Below, one piece after another: positions 1-6,347 of a stretch of DNA of 7,684 bases. The notes beneath the pieces are model-generated. The model saw nothing but the letters and a program-made list of their open reading frames with translations, was not told the DNA's origin and searched no databases. Position 1 is the first letter of the stretch. Each line of letters starts with the position of its first letter. This DNA is from Crocinitomicaceae bacterium. GTDB lineage: Bacteria; Bacteroidota; Bacteroidia; Flavobacteriales_D; Crocinitomicaceae. The position numbers and the translations under genes are program-made. The DNA is taken from contig JAURHO010000077.1 in assembly GCA_030833265.1 (NCBI GenBank), positions 1 through 7,684 on the forward strand. The letters are read 5' to 3'.

Positions 1-584
1 ATACCACCAAGCATGAGGCCTTTCCCTTGGGAAAAAGAAGAGAGCAATTCGCCAGCAACTAAAATAGAAGTGGTACCCGCAATTTCACTCATGGTTCTGA
101 CGATAGAAAAAACACCTTCTTCATCTCTGATGTAGTCCCAGGCGATAGCTGTAATTTTTTTTGCGGTTAGCAGTTGTAAGATCTCTTTGGGTTGTGTTGA
201 AAGTTGTAGGGCCGAAATAAAAGTTTGATTGCCGGGCATGAAGCCAATTTCTTCTTCAGAAGGCGGTGCCACTTTTAAAATGATATCGGCCTGGTAAACG
301 CCTTGACGGTCATAAATAATTTGAGCGCCTGCTTCGCTGTATTCGTTGTCTGAAAAGTTAGACCCTTTGCCTGCTTCGGTTTCGACTAAGACTTGATGTC
401 CGTTTGCAATGAGTAGAGAAACAGCTTCGGGTACCAAAGCAACGCGGCGCTCTTGAAAAGAGGTTTCTTTTGGGATGCCGATCAGAAGGTCACCTTTCTT
501 TTTTCTGACTTCTAATAAATCTTCTTTTGGTAATAAACCACCCTGTTGAATGAGTGTTTTAAGGATGTTTTGATCAGTTGTCAT
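1..584 (-). CDS. ald: Alanine dehydrogenase, N-terminal part (cut by window edge)
   Basis: The 194 residues visible are the N-terminal catalytic domain of the alanine dehydrogenase / transhydrogenase-alpha family; the NAD-binding Rossmann domain lies beyond base 1. The enzyme interconverts L-alanine and pyruvate plus ammonia with NAD(H) in the cytoplasm. Visible landmarks are GIPKET (36-41) followed by ERRVALVPEA, whose Arg47 matches the substrate-binding Arg15 of the Mycobacterium enzyme; ILKVAPP, whose Lys104 matches Lys75; MSEIAG (165-170); and the glycine-rich GKGLMLGG (187-194) leading to the nucleotide domain. An N-terminal extension of about 34 residues before GIPKET is typical of Bacteroidota members. 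The position of catalytic His96 in the mycobacterial enzyme is Gln127 here, which leaves some doubt about activity. I chose ATG at 584 because the reading frame joins the family start well; it overlaps the end of tsaE by 11 bases. No Shine-Dalgarno sequence precedes it. Confidence 0.88.
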   Translation of the reverse strand, partial: MTTDQNILKTLIQQGGLLPKEDLLEVRKKKGDLLIGIPKETSFQERRVALVPEAVSLLIANGHQVLVETEAGKGSNFSDNEYSEAGAQIIYDRQGVYQADIILKVAPPSEEEIGFMPGNQTFISALQLSTQPKEILQLLTAKKITAIAWDYIRDEEGVFSIVRTMSEIAGTTSILVAGELLSSFSQGKGLMLGG

Positions 585-1017
585 GATAAAGTTCTAAGGT
601 TCTACTCAAATCAGGATTCGTACGAATATACAGCCAATAGTGCTGAATTGGAAGAATTTGCTCGATTTTTTCCGACCATTCAACAAAAAAAACAGCCCTT
701 TGCTCAAAGAGTTCTTCAAGGCCTAAATTCAGTAAATCACTTTCATTTTCAATACGATAACAATCTAGATGAAAGATTTTGCCTTTGCTTGGGCTAACAT
801 AAGACTGCACGATAGCAAAGGTGGGTGATCCTTCAAAATGTTCGATTTGTGCAGTGCGTATCAGAGCAGCAATAGTGGTAGTTTTTCCGGCGCCCATTTC
901 GCCTACAACAGCGATAAACGCAGGATCAGGTATATGAGCCCAAATTTCAGTAGCTAAATTAGTTAGATCAGCCAGTGAAGTGCTCGGCCAAGACACTAGT
1001 AGTTTTTTAGCATTCAT
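574..1017 (-). CDS. tsaE: tRNA t6A37 biosynthesis ATPase TsaE
   Basis: A 147-residue protein, close to the 150 or so usual for TsaE, the ATPase that works with TsaB and TsaD in threonylcarbamoylation of A37 in ANN-decoding tRNAs in the cytoplasm. The motifs are complete and in order: Walker A GEMGAGKTT (39-47), SPTF (64-67) followed by AIVQSY, HLDCYRI (83-89) with the conserved Asp and Tyr, and FVEWSEKI (111-118), the Walker B-like strand. The C-terminus is the usual short beta region. The start ATG at 1017 overlaps the end of lpxH by 11 bases and the stop overlaps the start of ald by 11 bases, so it sits tightly inside the operon. No tsaB or tsaD is present in this window. Adjacency to ald is, from memory, common in flavobacteria. 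Identification is firm. Confidence 0.95.
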   Translation of the reverse strand: MNAKKLLVSWPSTSLADLTNLATEIWAHIPDPAFIAVVGEMGAGKTTTIAALIRTAQIEHFEGSPTFAIVQSYVSPSKGKIFHLDCYRIENESDLLNLGLEELFEQRAVFFVEWSEKIEQILPIQHYWLYIRTNPDLSRTLELYHDN

Positions 1018-1783
1018 AGGGATGCATTTGCCCGTTTTCCCATTTCATCAAACGCAGTTCTTGTAAATCAAAAACTGCAAAAGTGTAGTGCTGAAGCCAG
1101 TCACCAGTATTGATGTATTTAGCCGAACCTACTTCTAGATTTAATGGCAAATGACGATGACCAAAAATATAGTAATCGCGGTGCTGAAGCGCCTGCTTTT
1201 CTTTGACGTATTGATAGAGCCATTCTTGTTCCGGGCCATTGTAGGTAAGGTCTTTTTTTCCACCTTTCGCACGGCTTCTTCTCGAGAGAAAGCTAGCGAG
1301 TCCAATGCCAAAATTTGGATGTAAGCGCGCAAATAACCATTGACAAACACGACTTCTAAAAAAGAGTTTGAGAAATTTATATTTGTAATCTCCGGGTCCT
1401 AGGCCATCTCCATGGTGTAAGTAGAATTTTTTACCTCCAAATTCAAACTCGTATTCATGGCTATGAATTTGCGCCCCTAGTTCTTGCGTCAAGTAATCGA
1501 ACATCCACATATCGTGGTTGCCTCTGAACAAGTGAATTTGAATGCCTTTATCGGAAAGCGCTGCCAATTTGCCCAATAAACGCACGTACCCTTTCGGAAC
1601 AACCGTGCGGTATTCAAACCAGAAATCAAAAACGTCGCCTAAAAGAATAATGCTATGCGCTGACGCTTCAATTTGATCAAGCCATTGGAGTAATAGGCGT
1701 TCCCTGTCAGCGCTTTTGCTTGAATTGGGTGCGCCTAAATGGAAATCTGAGGCGAAATAGAGGTATTTATTTTGGCCCTCCAT
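1007..1783 (-). CDS. lpxH: UDP-2,3-diacylglucosamine diphosphatase LpxH
   Basis: A 258-residue calcineurin-like metallophosphoesterase that fits LpxH, the peripheral inner-membrane enzyme that hydrolyses UDP-2,3-diacylglucosamine to lipid X and UMP in lipid A synthesis. The metal-binding motifs appear in order: SDFHLG (12-17, Asp13 and His15), GDVFDFW (49-55, Asp50), GNHD (88-91, Asn89), HHGDG (123-127, His124) and GHRH (208-211, His209 and His211), followed by NTGDW (225-229). Between HHGDG and GHRH lies a hydrophobic, Arg-rich helical stretch (about 132-172, with LASFLSRRSR), the position of the lipid-binding cap in LpxH. The length is slightly above the 240 residues of the E. coli enzyme. 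The start ATG shares one base with the stop of the preceding thioredoxin gene (TAATG), implying coupled translation. The nearby lpxK supports a lipid A role. A related phosphoesterase with another substrate is the main alternative. Confidence 0.9.
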   Translation of the reverse strand: MEGQNKYLYFASDFHLGAPNSSKSADRERLLLQWLDQIEASAHSIILLGDVFDFWFEYRTVVPKGYVRLLGKLAALSDKGIQIHLFRGNHDMWMFDYLTQELGAQIHSHEYEFEFGGKKFYLHHGDGLGPGDYKYKFLKLFFRSRVCQWLFARLHPNFGIGLASFLSRRSRAKGGKKDLTYNGPEQEWLYQYVKEKQALQHRDYYIFGHRHLPLNLEVGSAKYINTGDWLQHYTFAVFDLQELRLMKWENGQMHPYEC

Positions 1784-1785
1784 TA
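1781..1785 (-). other. TAATG stop/start overlap, secreted TlpA-like gene to lpxH
   Basis: The TAA of the secreted thioredoxin gene overlaps the ATG of lpxH by one base. The upstream bases are an A/T-rich stretch without a Shine-Dalgarno match. Confidence 0.85.
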
Positions 1786-2892
1786 AAAACCAAAAATTTG
1801 CTGAAGGGTCTGTTCTAAGGCAGCGCCACGCAAGTTGGTTGCGATCACTTTTCCGTCTCGGTCGATGAGGATGGTGAAGGGGATGCTGCTGACGCCAAAT
1901 TGTTGAGCAACTTTATTTTGCCAACCCCCGAGGTCGCTGACATGATTAGGCCAACTGAGTTGGTCTGCAGCAATAGCGGCCAGCCATTTGTTGCGGTCAG
2001 AATCTAGGGAAACACTCATGACAGTAAATCCGGCGTCTTTGTATTTCTGATAGTTCTTGACCACATTTGGATTTTCTGCACGGCATGGTCCGCACCAAGA
2101 AGCCCAAAAGTCTAGTAGCACAACTTGTCCGCGAAGGTCAGAGAGCTTCATTTGCTTTTTACCATCAGTCTTTAGGGACTGAAAATCGGGTACGAGTTTT
2201 CCTCTGGCAAAAGGGTCAGCGGCTTCGAGTTCTTGCTTCTTGAACTCGTATTTTTGATACAATTGCTGTACAATGCTACTTTGCGGAAAACTCTGGTAGA
2301 GTTGAACGATTAAGTTTTGATAACTCTGAAAATCTTGATCAATATTAATACTGCTGAGCGGCAAGATAAGCGCAGCAGATCTTTGGTACATGCCAACATA
2401 ACTTTGCAACGCGGTTTGATACTGCTTGAATTGCTCAGTCATGTATTGATTAATGGCGGCTTCTTTGCTTTGGTCTGTTTTGATGGCAGCGAGCGCAGAA
2501 TCAGTTTTTTGTTGCCAACTACTTGTGAGTAATACATATTCGTGCATTTGCCTAGATTCTTCGGCATTTACAAAATTACATTGACTAGCAATTTTACGGC
2601 CGTCGGCATAGATTTTAATGGTATTTGTATCTCGGATAACTAAGTGCAGCATTTGTGTTCCGAAACGCAGGAGGTAGTAGTCTGGACCAGGAACAATGCC
2701 TTTGAGCTCAAAGTTCCCTTTTTTGTCAAAAGGACTCACGACATAATCGCGAAAATAGGAACCAAAATTTTGAGAGATGCGTATGGAATCGGCACCGGAA
2801 AAAAAGATGTTTCCTTCGATTTGAACTTTTAACCCTTGGGCATGCGAGCAAAACGATAAGAGCAGTAAAAATAAAAGGCTATGTTTTTTCAT
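1783..2892 (-). CDS. Secreted TlpA-like thiol:disulfide protein with DUF4369-like N-terminal region
   Basis: Numbered from the ATG at 2892 this is 369 residues. Residues 1-19 are a Sec signal peptide: MKK, a leucine-rich core, then SHAQ, with cleavage likely after Ala18 or Gln19. Residues about 20-100 form a beta-rich region resembling DUF4369; a helical linker with many Gln follows (about 115-235); a TlpA/AhpC-TSA-type thioredoxin domain ends the protein, with WASWCGPC (active Cys267 and Cys270) and the cis-Pro loop SIPFT (Pro338). It should act in the periplasm on disulfides of other proteins; whether it reduces or oxidises, and its partners, cannot be told. An in-frame ATG at 2925 would add 11 residues before the signal peptide and overlap the upstream gene by 32 bases; I prefer 2892 because it starts directly at the signal peptide, one base after the previous stop. 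The thioredoxin domain is closely related to that of the adjacent upstream gene. A lipoprotein is unlikely: Phe precedes Cys15 in the signal region. Confidence 0.88.
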   Translation of the reverse strand: MKKHSLLFLLLLSFCSHAQGLKVQIEGNIFFSGADSIRISQNFGSYFRDYVVSPFDKKGNFELKGIVPGPDYYLLRFGTQMLHLVIRDTNTIKIYADGRKIASQCNFVNAEESRQMHEYVLLTSSWQQKTDSALAAIKTDQSKEAAINQYMTEQFKQYQTALQSYVGMYQRSAALILPLSSINIDQDFQSYQNLIVQLYQSFPQSSIVQQLYQKYEFKKQELEAADPFARGKLVPDFQSLKTDGKKQMKLSDLRGQVVLLDFWASWCGPCRAENPNVVKNYQKYKDAGFTVMSVSLDSDRNKWLAAIAADQLSWPNHVSDLGGWQNKVAQQFGVSSIPFTILIDRDGKVIATNLRGAALEQTLQQIFGF

Positions 2893-2893
2893 G

Positions 2894-4081
2894 TTACTTG
2901 AATATTTCAGCCAATTTCTTGGCAAGTTTTGCCCCTCTGAGATTGGTTCCGATAACTTTCCCTTCAGGATTCACCAAAACCGTGTAAGGAATGCCATCAA
3001 AACCATAAAGTTGCGGCAAGTCAGAATTCCAGCCTTTGAGGTTGCTCACATGATTAGGCCAGACCATCCCCCAGTCTTGAATGGCAGCCTTCCATTTATT
3101 TGGATCGTCGTCTAGCGATACACTGAAAACAGTAAAGTTCTTTTGTTGGTATTTTTTATAAAGCTTCACTACGTTGGGCATTTCACTCTTACATGGCCCA
3201 CACCAAGAAGCCCAAAAATCAATCAGGACGTACTTGCCTTTCAAAGAACTCAAAGTGATTGTCTTGCCATTTGGATCGGGTAGGGAAAGCTCAGGAGCGG
3301 CCATCGTGCCATTGATGGTGCTTGTGTAATTGAAATAGGCATCTTCAATTTGTTGGTATTGAGCAGCCATATTTTGACTCGCGGGTTGTCCTGAGAATGT
3401 GTTTTGATAAGCTTTGCTCAATTTTTCGAGTGTGCCCAAATGTTTGGCATTCCAATCTTCAAAACCAGTTGTGGGCAATAAATTCATGCTGAGTAAAATA
3501 TTCAGGGGGCTACTCAGGTCTTTTTCGATGAGTTGGGCACAGAAATTTTCGTAGGCAAGTTTGGCTTCGTAGTACTTTTCTTCAATAGAAGCTTGTTCTA
3601 GATTTTCTTGATTGGCCTGCAATTTTTTTTGAAGAGCTTCGAAATCACGGGTTGCTTGAAGCATTTGTTGATAGGATCTAGCCCATTTGACTCCACAAAG
3701 GCCTGGTTCAGAACCAAAGTCTTGTAGTGAACAATTGAGCGAAATGGCATCTTTGGCTTGTAATGGCAACCAAAGCACGGTTCCGTTCAAATCGTTGATC
3801 CTGAGGTTGTATAGGCCAAGCCCTGGAATGTTGGCAGGCAGTTCGAAGTGCCCGTCTGGTTCAATTTCTGTTTGGGCAACTGCAATAACTCCACGATCAC
3901 TGGGTGCTTCTAGAAACAGTTGTAAACCACCGGCGTTTTTGATTTGTCCAGAAATGGTCATGTTGACCTCAAGGTTATTTTTCTCGAGATCTGAGCGCTG
4001 AAAATACCAAAACAAGAAAACACCTATGGCAAGGATACTTGCGATAATAAGGATAGTTTTCTTGTTGAATGGAAACGACAT
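2894..4081 (-). CDS. Membrane-anchored TlpA-like thioredoxin with DUF4369-like N-terminal region
   Basis: A 395-residue protein with a single N-terminal membrane segment (about 9-27, flanked by NKK and QRSD) that has no obvious cleavage site, so it is probably anchored in the inner membrane with the rest in the periplasm. Residues about 40-120 form a DUF4369-like beta region, 135-250 a helical linker, and 262-395 a TlpA/AhpC-TSA thioredoxin domain with WASWCGPC (active Cys294 and Cys297) and the cis-Pro loop GIPYT (Pro365). Three further cysteines lie outside the active site: Cys117, Cys129 and Cys181. Its start shares a base with the gatB stop (TAATG), and its stop is one base before the next gene, its paralogue. 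The role is periplasmic thiol-disulfide exchange by family; the client is unknown. TlpA or ResA symbols would overstate what can be seen, so none is given. Confidence 0.9.
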   Translation of the reverse strand: MSFPFNKKTILIIASILAIGVFLFWYFQRSDLEKNNLEVNMTISGQIKNAGGLQLFLEAPSDRGVIAVAQTEIEPDGHFELPANIPGLGLYNLRINDLNGTVLWLPLQAKDAISLNCSLQDFGSEPGLCGVKWARSYQQMLQATRDFEALQKKLQANQENLEQASIEEKYYEAKLAYENFCAQLIEKDLSSPLNILLSMNLLPTTGFEDWNAKHLGTLEKLSKAYQNTFSGQPASQNMAAQYQQIEDAYFNYTSTINGTMAAPELSLPDPNGKTITLSSLKGKYVLIDFWASWCGPCKSEMPNVVKLYKKYQQKNFTVFSVSLDDDPNKWKAAIQDWGMVWPNHVSNLKGWNSDLPQLYGFDGIPYTVLVNPEGKVIGTNLRGAKLAKKLAEIFK

Positions 4082-4083
4082 TA
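4079..4083 (-). other. TAATG stop/start overlap, gatB to anchored TlpA-like gene
   Basis: The TAA of gatB overlaps the ATG of the thioredoxin gene by one base, giving an invariant spacing shared with three other junctions in the window. Confidence 0.85.
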
Positions 4084-5535
4084 GGCTTCTAATTTTTGTC
4101 TGAGTAAGCCATTGGCTGCCTTTGGATCGGCTTTGCCGCCAGAAACTTTCATGAGTTGCCCCATCAAAAATCCGATAAGTTGCTTCTCGCCATTGCGGTA
4201 GCGGGTAACCTCTGCCGCATTTTGTTCAATGACTTGGTCGATATAGCCGAGAATTACGCTTTGATCTGAGCTCTGAATCAGGTTCATTTCTTCAGCGAGT
4301 TCGAGCGGGCTTTTCTCGGAATTAAGCATGGCCGGGAAAATGCGTTGAGAAGCAATAGAGCTTGACACTTTACCTTGATCAATGAGTTCGATGAGTGCAG
4401 CAATTCGGGCTGGCGCCATAGGGAAATGCTGAATGTCCATGCCGTGCTCATTTAAATACGATTTGATGTCGCCCATGAGCCAGTTGGCAGCGCCTTTGTA
4501 ATTTTTGGTTAGCGCAATGAGTGCTTCGTAGTAAAGCGCAATTCCTTTTTGATCAGTGCTGTTGTAAGCATCATATTCTGATAAACCGAATTCTTTGGTG
4601 TAGCGCTCAAATAAAACGCCAGGAAGTGCTGGCATCTCTTTGGCAACTTCGTCGATTTGCGCTTGAGAAACCGTGATAGGAGGGAGGTCTGGTTCAGGGA
4701 AGTAGCGGTAATCATTGGCCGCTTCTTTGGTGCGCATAGAAATGGTGCTACCTTTTAAAGCATCGAATGCGCGCGTTTCTTGCGTGAGTTGACCGCCAGC
4801 CTCTAGCGTTTCAATTTGACGATTGATTTCAAATTCAATGGCTCTTTGCACATTGCGAATAGAGTTCATGTTTTTGACCTCTACTTTGGTTCCAAATTCA
4901 GAAGTACCTTTGATACGCACTGAAATATTGGCATCACAGCGCAAAGATCCTTCCTCCATGTTGCCGTCACAAATATCGAGGTAGCGCACCAATTTGCGCA
5001 CTTCAGTCAGGTAGTTGTATGCTTCAGTGGAAGAACGCAAATCTGGTTCAGAAACAATTTCAAGAAGCGGAGTTCCCGCTCGATTCAAATCGACGAGCGT
5101 GTCAAAGACATCGACATCGTGGATGCTTTTCCCGGCATCTTCTTCCATGTGGATGCGGGTAAGGCCAATTGATTTCTTTTCTCCGGATTCTGTACGTATG
5201 CTGATTTGACCACCAGTGCAAATTGGGGTGGTATCTTGGGTAATTTGATAGCCTTTGGGAAGATCTGGGTAAAAGTAATTTTTACGTGCAAAATGCTGCT
5301 GTGGCGCAATATGACAGCCACAAGCCAACCCAAGTTTGATGGCGAAATCAATGGTTTTTTTGTTCATGACCGGAAGGGTGCCAGGCATACCAAGTGTGAT
5401 CGGACTCACGTTTGTATTTGGTGCAGCGCCGTACTCATTGAGGTCCGAGGAATAGGCTTTGGTGTTAGTGAGTAGCTGTGCGTGCACTTCTAATCCAATG
5501 ACTACCTCGTATTTATCTTTAATTGAAGCTTCCAT
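4081..5535 (-). CDS. gatB: Asp-tRNA(Asn)/Glu-tRNA(Gln) amidotransferase subunit B
   Basis: A full-length 484-residue GatB, the subunit of GatCAB that binds the misacylated tRNA and activates the side-chain carboxylate for amidation. Visible family blocks are VIGLEVHAQL (13-22), GMPGTLPVMN (49-58), ARKNYFYPDLPKGYQITQ (83-100), HMEEDAGKS (129-137), DLNRAGTPLLEIVSEPD (149-165), EEGSLRCDANISVR (194-207), VEVKNMNS (218-225) and DYRYFPEPDLPP (275-286). The cradle domain ends near 290; a helical domain and a YqeY-like tail follow, ending with FLMGQLMKVSGGKADPKA (456-473). The paired cysteines that some GatB proteins carry near residues 28-48 are absent: the text reads AYSSDLNEYG and NVSPITLG. The start ATG shares a base with the stop of the purine phosphorylase gene. 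gatA and gatC are not in this window. Confidence 0.97.
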   Translation of the reverse strand: MEASIKDKYEVVIGLEVHAQLLTNTKAYSSDLNEYGAAPNTNVSPITLGMPGTLPVMNKKTIDFAIKLGLACGCHIAPQQHFARKNYFYPDLPKGYQITQDTTPICTGGQISIRTESGEKKSIGLTRIHMEEDAGKSIHDVDVFDTLVDLNRAGTPLLEIVSEPDLRSSTEAYNYLTEVRKLVRYLDICDGNMEEGSLRCDANISVRIKGTSEFGTKVEVKNMNSIRNVQRAIEFEINRQIETLEAGGQLTQETRAFDALKGSTISMRTKEAANDYRYFPEPDLPPITVSQAQIDEVAKEMPALPGVLFERYTKEFGLSEYDAYNSTDQKGIALYYEALIALTKNYKGAANWLMGDIKSYLNEHGMDIQHFPMAPARIAALIELIDQGKVSSSIASQRIFPAMLNSEKSPLELAEEMNLIQSSDQSVILGYIDQVIEQNAAEVTRYRNGEKQLIGFLMGQLMKVSGGKADPKAANGLLRQKLEA

Positions 5536-5537
5536 TA
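5533..5537 (-). other. TAATG stop/start overlap, PNP to gatB
   Basis: The stop of the phosphorylase and the start of gatB share one base. The 20 bases upstream hold no GGAGG-like run, which points to coupled translation. Confidence 0.85.
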
Positions 5538-6347
5538 TAGGCTGGAGATAAGTTCTTTCATGATCTGTGTCATTTTTGGTTCTTGGCGGCTAGCCACTTC
5601 AATGACATCTTGTACACTTACTTTTTTGATTTTACCAGGTACTCCGAGGTCCGTAATAATTGAAATGGCAAAACAAGGAATGCTCATATGGCGTGCCACG
5701 ATAACTTCTGGCACGGTTGACATCCCGACTGCATCGGCGCCAATGGTACGAACATAGCGGTATTCGGCAGGAGTTTCAAGGGTTGGGCCTGTTAAACCAG
5801 CATAGCAACCCACAGAAACTTTGATTTGAAGATTTTTGGCAATGTCACAAGCTTTGTCGATGAGGCCTTGGTCGTATGGATCAGACATATCTGGGAAGCG
5901 AGGACCTAATTCGTCGATGTTTTTACCGATGAGTGGGTTGCCAGGAAACAAATTGATGTGGTCATTCATGATCATGATTTCACCCACTTCAAAATCAGGG
6001 TTGACACCTCCGGATGCATTGCTCACGAAAAGTTGTTCAATGCCGAGCATTTTCATGACGCGCACTGGAAAAGTAACTTGCTGCAAAGTGTAACCTTCAT
6101 AATAATGAAAACGACCTTGCATGGCCACTACATTTTTTCCGCCAATTTTTCCAAAAATAAGTTTGCCGGAATGGCTTTCTACGGTTGAAACTGGAAAGTG
6201 AGGAATATTTTCGTAACTGATTTCATCGATGATTTCAATCTCTTTTACAAGCCCACCTAGGCCTGTTCCTAGAATGATACCAATGCTCGGTTGGATACTT
6301 GTTTTGGACTGAATATAGGCAGTACTTTCTTTAATTTGCGTCAACAT
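5535..6347 (-). CDS. Purine nucleoside phosphorylase, trimeric PNP/MTAP family
   Basis: A 270-residue cytoplasmic enzyme of the trimeric PNP/MTAP family, which cleaves purine nucleosides with phosphate to free base and ribose 1-phosphate in salvage. Landmarks: phosphate loop GTGLGGL (27-33), MQGRFHYYEGY (76-86) with Arg79, His81 and Tyr83, VSNASGGVNP (108-117), GPTLETPAEYR (188-198) whose Glu191 matches human PNP Glu201, and GMSTVPEVIVARH (208-220) whose Met209 and His220 match Met219 and His230. The overall sequence is PNP rather than MTAP, but two specificity positions differ from human PNP: Asp233 replaces Asn243 and Val245 replaces His257. The substrate range is therefore uncertain and I give no symbol. 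The start ATG at 6347 lies 17 bases inside the end of lpxK, and the stop shares a base with gatB. Pairing with lpxK is familiar in Bacteroidota from memory. Confidence 0.93.
   Translation of the reverse strand: MLTQIKESTAYIQSKTSIQPSIGIILGTGLGGLVKEIEIIDEISYENIPHFPVSTVESHSGKLIFGKIGGKNVVAMQGRFHYYEGYTLQQVTFPVRVMKMLGIEQLFVSNASGGVNPDFEVGEIMIMNDHINLFPGNPLIGKNIDELGPRFPDMSDPYDQGLIDKACDIAKNLQIKVSVGCYAGLTGPTLETPAEYRYVRTIGADAVGMSTVPEVIVARHMSIPCFAISIITDLGVPGKIKKVSVQDVIEVASRQEPKMTQIMKELISSL

Noticed and set aside
546..797. Plus-strand open frame opposite tsaE, and similar plus-strand frames such as 3687-4001, 5206-5475 and 5836-6093
   Set aside because: All lie opposite well-identified minus-strand genes, have no recognisable domains and are best explained as shadows of the conserved coding strand.
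2845..2892. Cys15 in the signal region of the secreted TlpA-like protein as a lipoprotein lipobox
   Set aside because: The preceding residues are L-S-F, with a bulky Phe just before the Cys, and an ordinary signal peptidase I site (SHA) follows directly.
3623..3630. Runs of eight T (A on the coding strand) at 3623-3630 and 155-162, and seven T at 1253-1259, as possible slippage sites
   Set aside because: The reading frames continue without interruption across all three and encode conserved family sequence, so there is no sign of programmed frameshifting or phase variation.
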